The position numbers were made by a program, and so were the translations under genes. Positions 46,560 to 58,200 of a stretch of 64,000 bases of DNA are shown here, in pieces. Under the pieces are notes generated by a model, which was not told the DNA's origin, did not search any database, and was given only the letters and a program-made list of their open reading frames with translations. Source of the stretch: Bemisia tabaci (Eukaryota; Arthropoda; Insecta; Hemiptera; Aleyrodidae); NCBI RefSeq assembly GCF_918797505.1, contig NC_092798.1, forward strand, positions 48,320,985 through 48,384,984, given 5' to 3'. The stretch's first letter is position 1; each line of letters opens with the position of its first letter.

Positions 46560-49500
46560 GTAAGTCTTCAGATACCTACCCTCAATTTTGATTATAAAGG
46601 AGAAGAAGTAGAGAAGCAAAATATTCTCCCACCTATTCTAATGTTGCATTTTTGTAAGATTCCATCTGGTGGGATAAGATCTGGTGACTAGGTAAGGTAT
46701 ACATTGAAGCTCTTCATTATAATTTCGCTTTTCTTGGAGCATACAAAATGATTGTTCACATGACAGAAGTTTGATAATCGACTCTGATTGAAGTCAGAGG
46801 TCCCTCCCCCCCCCCCCCCACTCCCACCTTGTAATGTTTTTGTAACGTAGATCCCTATCCTTTAACATGTAAAAATTAAATGGTGGAATGTTCTCCTCAA
46901 ACCACCCCCGAATGTAACGTAAGTACTTCATGAACGGCCTCTGTAAGCACCCACATTGGTCCCCGTGGTTGCACAGGGTTGTTTTGAAAATCGATTTTAC
47001 TTTCCTTGATTTTGATTTTTCTGCAAGTGGGAAGTTCATATTGACTGATTTCAATGTCAACTACACATGTTATGTTACAAGTACGTAAATGGTATGTATC
47101 GTATGTGGGTTTTTTATGTGGTCATCGCGGTTTTTTGTGAAATTTTTATATGAAAACATTTAATGGAAGATCAAATTTTACTCTGTCTAGTGGTCCAAAT
47201 ATAGTTTACATCAGCCGATTCCATTATTACTTACACAATTTATGAGTCAATTTTAGAAGTTTTTTATTCGACCATTGCGTTTTTGTGAAATTTTGATGAG
47301 AGAACCCATTTTAAAGAAGCTTAATTTTTACCTTGTATAGTGGCTCATCGGACAATGGATTATGGGTTTTTTTAAAATTTCTGTATGCTCATTTTAGGTA
47401 ACTACTTTAACCAAACAAACTAGTAGGTACAGAGGAAAGTTAGGTAATAGAATCAAGCCAACAGATGAAGCTTTTTGTTCGGCAATTGTTTTTTCCCCCT
47501 AAGTCTAGGTAATATTTTATTCTTGATAACAGCAAAATTCAGGGTGAGCTGAAAAATATCGGGCTAATTTCAACTTTTTCTTCAATTTTTTGGGTAAACG
47601 TAGGTTTCCTGATGTGTTTAAACCTCAAGATTTGCTAGTTACAATCAAGCCAACAGATGAAGCTTTTTGTTCGGCAATTGTTTTTTCCCCCTAAGTCTAG
47701 GTAATATTTTATTCTTGATAACAGCAAAATTCAGGGTGAGCTGAAAAATATCGGGCTAATTTCAACTTTTTCTTCAATTTTTTGGGTAAACGTAGGTTTC
47801 CTGATGTGTTTAAACCTCAAGATTTGCTAGTTACAATCATATATACCTCTCAAGACATGACAAGGTGATAAAATAATGCTGGGTCCACACTATTTGAGCC
47901 ACATTTCCTGGTGTCCTTTCCTCCTAAAGATCATTCCATTGGATATTGGAATTCACTAAAGATGGGATATTCACTCTTTCCAAAAAATGTTTCCCTTTTA
48001 AGCTCATCACTATGATGCGCTTTATACGGCACTTGAAAACCATTCTTTGTAAAAGATCCACATTAGTAATAACAAGTAATTGGTCTGTCTACCAGGCTGC
48101 AGGCACCAACTAGAGTTGAACCTAGTTTTCAAGTGTCGGAGTTTCATCTTGGGAAACAACGCGATGGCAGCTCAAAAGCCAAGGACACAGTGAATGTTCA
48201 AGATCTAGCCCAACTGTTGGCCAAGAAGCCTCATTTAGCATCTATTCATCAACAGTTCCGGGAGACACAAAAGAAATCTCAAAAACTTCCCAAACCATTA
48301 GAACGGACCGTCGAAAAAAAGGTAAGCATTTTCAAATGTTTTTGTCATAATGATCCTCGGCCATCACATCTAGGCTAGACAAGCGTGGATTCTGTTAAAA
48401 AGTATTTAAAGTGCCTAAAGGTCGCCAATTATGCTGAATCAGGCCAATGTGCCATTAATCTCTTTGGTAATGAGCACAAATAGTAAATTTAAGGCCAAAT
48501 AACGAAACTGCGTAATCAATTGCATTGTATTTTAAGACACTGCAATGGAGATACAAGGCTTTGCATTTTGGCCTTTTAAATTTGCTATTCCTAACTATGA
48601 TATTCTCCTCTTTATAACTGATTAAGTACTAGTAGAATCTTGTATTCTCTCAACAAACATAAAAAAGACAGCCTGCATCAGCCAAATTCCTCCTTCTCTG
48701 TTCTGTTATCTACAAATAGGGGTGTTCAAACGAATTCTTGCCGGAACACTATCGATATCGGCTCTTATTGAAACTGGCAGTACCGACAGTGGCGATGATA
48801 TCATTAACAGCTGGCCTTATCGGATTTTTGAGAGCTCACACTCAATGCATCATTGCCCCGTGCGTCGGTTTATCAGATTGCCTGGTGCGGCGGCGCGTGA
48901 AATAGATGTACAAATGGCAACAGCTTATTTTCGTCAGCTCCGAAAACTCTGATCGCTATCGGCAAGAGTACTCTTATCGTAACTTTTTCACAATGGAACT
49001 GTTTCGGTAGCTTACCAACAACCGATAGAACAGCCCTATTTACAAAGGCTGTCCCACAATGACCCAATGGTGCTGTAACTCAAAAACTAATCAACAGATT
49101 GAGCTGATCTTGGGCTCATAAAAAAAAGTTATAAAGAAATAAAGTGATCTTTAGCACAATCGCCTCTTTTTGACTTTATATTTCGAATGAGCCCAAGATC
49201 AGCTCAATCTGTTGATTAGTTTTCGAGTTACAGCATTAGTCCGGGTCATTGTGGGGCAGCCTTTGTATTATTGACCCCTTTTTCGTTGCTTGAATTTTGA
49301 TTTTGTTAGTTCTACTTTGGTCCTCTTTTCCTTGTCAAGAGAGTTAACAATTTTTAATTTGTTTTTTGCTAGCTCAAACGTAAAGTAGGTTTCACACACC
49401 TGAAAAAAGACTTGGACAAGTGGCAGTCTGTTGTTGAAACAAATAGAGTTGCTGATCAAATGAAATTCCCGCTGAATAAAGAAGAAATAGAAATTTATGA

Positions 49501-49623
49501 TGACTGTGATATTTTGTCAACTTTTTCGGTAAGTCCTTGAATGAAAAGTTGTGTTAGGAATCATCCTATCTTCATTTATCAAGTATCAACAATACTCTTT
49601 CAATCCTTTTATTCATTTACAAT

Positions 49624-49654
<31 letters not shown>

Positions 49655-52167
49655 GCATTGTTTTTTTTACTATATATTGCTAGGAAAAATGTAGGGCTGA
49701 GATGCAAACTTTTCTGAAAAATAAGAATTCAATATTTCCTGCTTTTAACAGAACATTAAAAAATTTAAAATTTAGGTTATTTTTTATGAAACATATGAAA
49801 TCTCTTGAAAAGTCATCGAAATGCGTGGAAAAAAACGTGGAACTTCAAGGGCAATCTGGATGGGACAACAATATATGCAAGAGATTGAAGTTTTAAGTGT
49901 TTCTCTCATCAAATATATACTAACATGCATGTATATATCAAACTGGCAATTTATCACTGCCCTCTGAAAGCTTGGTGAAACCAGTTTCTTATTGCCTCCT
50001 GTTGAATCATATTATCTTGTTCAAAGAGAATGTCCAAGTTAAAATTTGTTTTTTAACTATTTTTAATTTGAGTCAATTCTCGCACCTTACACTATGAATG
50101 CTCCCCCTAATTTTTTTTCTCGTGTTCAACTAATCAGAAATTGATTTTTTCTTAATTGAACATCATTTTCAATGGAACAAAGCAACCTCTCAGATAACAG
50201 CTGTTTCGTTGAGTCATCTTATCAATTTTCTTCACTTTGTTTCTTAATAGGGAAGTTCAGACTTTTACCTTTTACCTATCACAAATGATATAAAATGCAG
50301 AGAGATTTTTACTCTTTACTCTCTCAAGGTGAAATTTTTGTGTCAATGCGTTTCTTCCTCATTTTGATCCACTCTATTCAATGGATTTTTAAATTTTTAT
50401 TCAATTGTATGAATGATATAACCCACTAACTATGCTCAAAGATCTTAGTTTGGGGGAATCTCTCCAATCAGTCCATCATCCGTGCTAACCCGAATCTTTG
50501 ACATTTTTTTACAACATCCGAGAGTTCTAACGAAAACCAAAGAAACGCCTTAAATGAATAAGTCACTGATGTTACAGATGATCTTAATTGATCCAACCAC
50601 ATTGTAAAAGTGGTATCTGAAACTGGATCTTTTAATTTTGCAGTTATAAAAATGAATAATTACATAAGATCTTATCCATATCTTATTATCATGTATTTTG
50701 CCATGACCTAATCCAGTCCAATGTCATGTATTTTTTGTTTGTTTTTTTGTTTTTTGAGGAGGCTCTGTTTAGGTTGAACGGTTACTTGAAGTCAGGGAAA
50801 GAATCTACAGAAATGTTTTCAGTCTGAATTTGAATACTTCTTGTGAAGACATTTTCAGAAATTATCATAGTTCACTAACTTTCCATTAATGGAAGGAATG
50901 GAAATTTACATGTGACTGAGCTCTTTAAGTTTGTCAATCATTATAGGCAGTTCTTAATAGATTCAGTAAAGGCACCAATGGCTGTAGAATTCAACTCTAA
51001 ATAGCACATATCCAACAGGGGCTCATCCAAAAAATAAAAAACATCAAAGCCTCAAAATTGACGAATATTCTTTTTGAATGGCAGGAAAATATATAAATCC
51101 TTTTCAGCAGAAGACCTTGTGTCAAAAGAATTCCTCTCATTCAGGCGCAAATGTATACATTGAATTGCGGTTTGTGCAGTCTTGTCAAGGATATTGTAAG
51201 CCGCCCAATATCCTTCGCTTTTGAAAATTTAGACGATTTTTGTGGGAATGACAAGAGGGGTACATCGGTGCAATGACTTATTTAATGTCTCCGGCATCAA
51301 ACAGCCGATCAAAACTATCATCTCAAGAAAGAAGAAAAAGGGAAGAAAAGATGGAGATGAAGGGCGCACTCCTCTAAATCATCTTTATAATGTTCGTAGG
51401 AGATTTCTTAGCAATCTTTTTAATTTTGTTTGCAAAAATATTTTTCTAATTCTTTGTTTCATTAATCTTTTCCAGAAACCCACTCCACTTGAGGAAGCAA
51501 TGGCTGCAGTTCTCAAGAAAAGTGAAGTTGCCCAAAAAGAAAATAGGGTTTGTATTCTGATTGCCTCCAGTGTTTTGTCTATTTTACCTGGTGTTCTCAA
51601 GTGTAGGAAGTTCACGGAAGCTTTCAGAGGATTCCTAAAACTTATTTGTCTAAAAAGATTTGCAATTGACAATAAGGGTCAGAGAAAAGAGGATCAAAGC
51701 TGTCTAAATAAACCCATTTGGGGAAAGAGAACCTTCAATGGGATGAATTTAATTCAAAAGATTCTGAATTGAGCCCTGTCATGCGTGTATTCTTATGGAT
51801 CTCAGGGCAGTAGGTCTACAAAAAAAAGGTCTACTCAAAAAATGTTTACATTTTATGGTCTATAGTAAAAATGTCTACAGTAAGAAGTCTACTTTCAGAA
51901 TGCCTTAGAAAGTAAATGTCTACATATAACGCGTCTATTACTGAACAGGAAATGAATGCACGATGATTCTTCTCCATAGATACAACAGTCATTCCTCAAA
52001 AATGTTTAACTCTCAATGGGGAAAAATCAGCAGGAGTGTACAAAATTCCCGTGTTTTCTCCGTAGCAGTTTACATAGCAACGTAAATTTATTTCACTCTA
52101 CATTTTACTCTACCTATTCCATTCAGAAGTGAACTTTTTGAGTATAGACTTTTTTTGTAGAAGACAT

Positions 52168-52206
<39 letters not shown>

Positions 52207-55200
52207 TTTTATTTATAAACAAAACTACAACGTATTAATTGTTTTTACATGATGATGATCAAAATAAGAGTAAGATTGGCATATGAACTTATGAGTCTAA
52301 TATTAAACTCTAGCTAATTGTAGGCTTGTAAATAGTATCTATTTACAAACATTAATATAGTTATTATATAATATAGTTAATGTAGTTAATATAGTTATAG
52401 CCTGTCCTTAAAATTTTAGTCTTTGTTTATTTACATTGCCCGATTACTTAATTTTATTGCATGAGTCATTCGAGGAATGAAGTTCAAATTCCCATTAGAT
52501 CAAAATCTAGTTTCATGGTCATTAAATTAATGACTTGGCTTGATTTTCAGCCGGGTGTTGCCGTAGTGTTCTACATATTACAATTAAATTTCAGAAAACT
52601 ACGGAATAGTGTACAATATTTAGGATATCTAGACTTTGGTTGGAAAAATATGTATAAGAATGTAGAAGTAAGTGTAAAAAAGGTTAAACTAATGGGTGTC
52701 TTTTTCGGGTCTTAAAACAAATAGGTTAACATGAGTAAATAAACAATATATGTATAAACAAATTTAGCGGTCTAGAAGAAAACAGAGGCCATTCTGTCTT
52801 TTAATCAAGGTCTTCGATGCCGTCAAAAGGTTTTCGCCTTTTTAGGCGTCTGAGGCCCTTTTTGCAGTTTTGGAGTAATCTGAGAGCCCGGGAGTTGGGG
52901 TGCTTGGCCAGCCTTTGGGCGTATCTGGCTGTGAAATCTTTATTGTTTCAACTACAGGAGGAACACCGAGGATCTGATGGATGGTGTCGTTTCTGACGTA
53001 GTCATCCCACCTGACCCCTGTGATCCCCCTGAGTATGAGACTTTGGACCGCCTGGATCTTCTGGATGTTGGTCCTAGCTGCGGTCCCCCACAGTTGGCAT
53101 CCATAGCTCCAGATCGGTTTCAGGATCATGTTATGAAGTAGTAGTTTATTTTTAATGGACACTCCACTGGCAGGTCTAAAGAGCCACCACATGGATTTAA
53201 ATTTATCCTGTACCTGCTTTCTTTTTATCTTGATATGAGGCCCGTACGTTAAACGCGCATCAAGTCTCATTCCAAGATAATTTGCAGGGTTCACCACAGG
53301 GATTTCCTCCCCGGCTAGATTAACTGTAGACTCGTTACATCTCATTAGGGTGAACGCAGTCTGCTGGGACTTGGTGCCATTAAGCTTGATTTTCCAGCGG
53401 TTGCAGAATTTGGAAGTGGCGTCCAGTCCTTGTTGCAGACTAGCGTTCGCCATCTCGAGTGTCTCTCCTGCGGCCGCGATACCCGTGTCGTCAGCAAAAG
53501 TTGAGACACGTGTACCCCTCGCTACAGGAAGATCATGTACATAAATCAAAAACAGTATCGGGCCGAGGACGCTACCCTGCGGCACCCCAGCTAGTATGGG
53601 CATAAAGTTGGAGTAGGTGTCCTCGTGGCGGACTCTGAAGGACCTGCCATTGAGGTAAGATACTAGAAGTGTATGGTAGTTGACAGGGAGCAGTTTTAGC
53701 ATTTTCAGCGCCAGGCCTTCTAGCCATACCTTGTCGAAGGCCTGTGCTATGTCCAGGAGTGCAACAGAGCAGACTAGTTTTTGCTCAAAACAGCTCTCTA
53801 TCAACTCCGTTATTCTATGCACCTGTTCAATTGTGGAGTGCCCTCTCCTGAAGCCGAACTGGTGTGACGGAAGTATTTTCCTCTCAGCAATCACCGGCAT
53901 GAGACGTTTGAGGAATAGTCTTTCAAATAGTTTGCCGATGATTGATAAGAGGGAAATAGGTCTATAGGAGGAAGCCAACTGTGGAGGTTTACCCTTTTTA
54001 TGGAAGAGTACAACCTCTGCTTTCTTCCAGATTGTCGGAACCCACTGTAGCTCAAGGGATGCATTGAAGATATCAGTTAGTTTTCTAATTGCTTTACCGG
54101 GCAAGTTTTTGAGCATATCTCCAGAAATCATGTCCATTCCGGGCGCTTTCTTGATCTGTATTTTGTACTTAATCATATCAGTCACCTCGGACCTCGTGAT
54201 TTTCGAAAAGGGTTCTGAGGGTGTTGGGGTAATCTTGGCAGTTTCTGCTAAAATGTCTAAGTCAGATTTAATGTCTTTGTGGGGTTTAAATGTTTCGGTT
54301 AAGTGTCTTGAAAATTCATCGGCCATTTCCTGGTGGCTTTCTGTCCAGGTGCCGTCTGGTTTTTTGAGAGGGCAAGTGAAGCTTGCTCCTTTTTTAAGGT
54401 ATTTTGTAACTTTCCAGAGAGAGTAATCCGTAGCGAAGGATGGTGTTAACTCTCTCAGGAAGTTAAAAGTTCTTTCATTACGGAATTCAGTAATTTTATT
54501 TGTTGTAATTCTATTGACTTTTTCGAAATACTGTCTGTCTTTATAGAATCTTGATTTTTGCCATTTAAATCTGGCTCTTTTCCTTTCTCTGATCATCTCA
54601 CGTAGTTCAGTGGGGAGGTTGAGACCATTGTTGGTGTATTTCATTATTGGGGATGCATCCGAGGCAGCCGACCTGATTAGGTTGCTGATTAATTCAGTTT
54701 CCTCCTCCAATTTAGGAATTGAGTTTATCTCGCAAATACTGATCGATTCGTTCAGTATATTGCGAAACAGGTCCCAATTCGTTTTGGAGTTGGTAATTTG
54801 ATTTTTACGCTTTAAAATTACAGAACTATGAATCGCCATTTTGATAGGAATGTGGTCCGACGACATTTCAATTTCGGAACCTACTGCTAGGTAATTTTTG
54901 GAGATATTCCTAACAACAAAGAAATCTAGGATATCCGGTTGTTTTAACGGATCTGACGGATAATAGGTGGGGAATCCATCGGTTAATGTTTGGGCCGATA
55001 TGACTTTAATTGCCTGTAGCAGTTCTTTTCCCCTTGGATTTTCCGCTCTACAAGAAAAGCTATGGGACTTTGCGTTATAGTCCCCAGAGATTATAAATCT
55101 ATTTGGCATGTTGTTAAAAAATTTGAGAAAAGCTTCCTTATTTGTGCCTGGGCAATTTGGGGGGCAGTAGACTGTTGCGATGTAAATTTCTCCAATGTTG

Positions 55201-58200
55201 GTGAAGACTCTGACCCCTACTGATTGGAAATTGTCAGTTTTTACGTCCAATTTTGGGTCGTAAAAATGCTTGATTGATTTTTTGATTAATAGGCCCACAC
55301 CCCCTCTACAGTTATCACTGGGGTGGTCGACCTGGTAGAAAAGGTATCCGTTAGGCTTACCATAATAGTGCACCCCTTGAGCCAGGTGAGTTTCGGTTAA
55401 CATAAAAATGTCGTAATCATTATCAAGTACATATGTTAGAATCTCCGCAGACCTTTTATTAACGCTATTACAATTGAAACACCCTATTTTAAGAACGTCC
55501 ATTAATCCTATTGGAGGGTCCCGGTTGGTTCATGAAACTGGCGACTGTGTTCTCCATTCTGGACATCCTATCGCATAGGTTACCAATGGTTAGCATTAAC
55601 TGGTTCATCATAGATACCATGTCAGGTTGAACAAAATTGTTAGTTGTATTATTTTGAAGATTATAGTTATCTTTCTCTCTCTCATCGTTATTGATTTGGT
55701 TATTTAAATCTTTACTTTGATTTCCCTTTTTATTAGGGAGGTCAGGAAAATTTCTAGAATTTTTTTGAATATTTATTATTATTTGTAGACATTTTTGTAG
55801 TAGACTTTTTAGTTCTAGACATTTAAATGTAGACTAAAAAATATAGACTTTCTGCTTGTGGACATTTTTGCTGTAGACCTTGTGTCTGCATACCCTCAGG
55901 GCTCATGTTAGAATGGACAAAGTTCCTTTTGATTTAAATATTTCCAATGGATCATCATACAGGGTACAAATTTAAGCATTTCAATTTATGTTTCCTCTTC
56001 AAAATTTCATGTAGACCACGATCTGTGCAACAAGAATCACTGAAAACAACCCCCAACCAAGATATCAATGTTTGTATTTAGGATTGGTTATAAAAAATTT
56101 GAATTTCTTGCTCTCATGAAAAACGGGAGTGGACTTGAATCAAATCGCGCACTGCAATGGTTTCAGCAGGCTTTTCAATTGAGCAGCGCTCCTTCCCTAC
56201 CCTGTTGAAAAGAGTTGTTGTTCAAAGAGTAAACAAAGTGCAATAGCTGACCCGAAGCGCCAAGATGAAAGTTGTCATATTTTAATACTGAAGACCTTCA
56301 TGGTGGCATTTATTGCACGGTTTAACTCAAGTAGGTTAATATTTTTTTATGAGCAGGCAGTTTGAATTTATTCATTGAAAAACAAACATCATAATTAAGA
56401 GTTACTCTTTGTAATTTTCGGTGCACCAATTGTGTTCTAAATGGAATTTTAATGAAAAAACATTTATCCTAATGCTTTAATTAGCACCTTGTCTCGTGGT
56501 CCATTCAAAGTCATGAAGCGCTAATAGAGGTTTACAAATAGACATGTTTATGCCCAAAAAACTGTGAGTAAATGAATAAAATCAGGAGGAACTATGTTGC
56601 ACGTAAATCAGATGCATATAAATCTTTGTTCCCTTTTATTTAATTCATCGGTGAATAATTCGTATCAGTACAAATACTTCCAAATATATGTGGTGTCTTA
56701 ATTGTATATCAAGTCAGTTTTTTGTCAGTTCACAGATATTTCAGAACGGCAAAGTGGGGTGACGTATTTTTCACTATTCAACGCTTAAGCCTTGAATTTC
56801 GTTCTGTCATGCAAAATTACAGCTCAAAATAAACGTTTTCCTATTACTAATATTTTTTCTGTCTGTTAATAGAAACATGAAGAAAAACAGAAGAAGTACA
56901 ATTTGACGCTGAAAGAAATGATTGAAAGAAGGAAGATGATCGCCAAAGCAAGAGCTCAACAGTCCTTTTTAGCTGTGAAAGCAAAATACCAGAAGAAAAT
57001 CAAAAGTAAAAAGTAAGATATCTTCTACTGGGCTTTTCACTGATTTTGGAAGCTCTTTTAATAACAAGTTCTGAAATTTTGAAATTCTGAACTTAGCATC
57101 TCTTTTTAACTTTGAAAGTAAAGTATCAGAAGAATCCCGAAAGAGAAGAGTGACCCCGAAAGAGACCTTCTGCTTGGTGGTGATTTATTTATCGCTAAAG
57201 CTTTTTGCCAGAAAAGGAACTTTATTTTAAACCACACACAACCATACATGCCTTGATTGCCTTGTAACCATAACATGTGGTTTTTCTTTATGAACTGTGC
57301 CAACCATAAAATTACTTGTCATTGTGATAAATAAACCTTTTATGTTTAATCTCATGCAAAATGTGATTTAACAGTTTCTTTGTCAGAAGTTCTGAAAGAT
57401 AGATTTTTGTTCATACTGGCGGCTATTGTCCGTTTTTTGTCCTACAATCTTCAGATTGTAGAACAATTGTTCTTGAACAATTTAAAAACTCTGGCTGAAT
57501 AGTAATGGCAAGATGGAATAGGTTTCAATCCTGATCCAAGCTTTTTCTTTAATTTTTTATGTGACAAATTAGGCCTCATCCTAAGGTGGCTAATTGGATG
57601 CATATCTGCAGTAGAAGACTATCTGCATTGAGTTTCCCTAGTAGTCCTATGATACAGTAAGACCTCAAATTATCGGATCGCGAATTAACGGATTCCGCAA
57701 TTCAATGGATTTGGCCTCTGGTCCTGTAAAATCTGATAAACCGAGGTCTTACTATAGTCTTCTTTTGCAGTACTGTGTCCAATTACAAAGAGGAGAGATG
57801 ATGAATCTAAGAGCAAGTCACATGTTTAGAACAGAATTTTGCGTGAAGCAAAGTTTTTGAGTGTAGTGAAATGCACCGAATCATCTCCCACAAAAGTAGA
57901 AGATTTGATGAACTTTCTTCTCCACTTTAAGCTTCTTTATTGTACGTTTATAATTTTTTTTTTGGCGTGCTGAGGATTGGTCCCTCTTTCTTCTTGAACA
58001 ATATTCTTATCGCTCAACCATTCTTCTTAAAAGAACAGTAAAAACATCATCCATCTACCACTGTGAGCAATGCACCGTTTGAATAAAACAGAAGCATCAA
58101 GATTTCTCAAACCATTTCTTAGCTTGTCGGTCAGATTTTGAGGCCCTGTGTCATCAAAATTTCTTCTGAGCCATGAACAGTTGTTATTTTGCCACAGTAT

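Larger units (their letters stand above)
52170..55785 (-). mobile_element. Jockey-like non-LTR retrotransposon, 5'-truncated in ORF1
   Basis: Read on minus: end of ORF1, full-length ORF2, 3' UTR (about 52800-52204), then a poly-A tail seen as 34 T at 52170-52203. It stops at about 55785 against GTAGAC repeats. A clear target duplication could not be separated from the repetitive flanks. Confidence 0.88.
51809..55894. mobile_element. GTCTAC-repeat element, inserted in a MITE and carrying a LINE
   Basis: Flanked by an 8-bp duplication CTCAGGGC (51801-51808, 55895-55902) whose removal restores the palindromic MITE. Both ends are inverted arrays of short sub-repeats: left AGGTCTAC, ATGTTTAC, ATGGTCTA, ATGTCTAC, AAGTCTAC (51811-51928); right, inverted, GTAGAC / TAGACTTT / TAGACATT (55788-55880). 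The non-LINE body 51930-52169 has no ORF. Organisation recalls Foldback-type or Mutator-like elements; assignment uncertain. Confidence 0.7.

Noticed and set aside
51242..51772. 176-residue plus-strand open frame
   Set aside because: Mostly intron read-through; only 51476-51547 is supported as UTP14 exon 4 by splice sites and family alignment.
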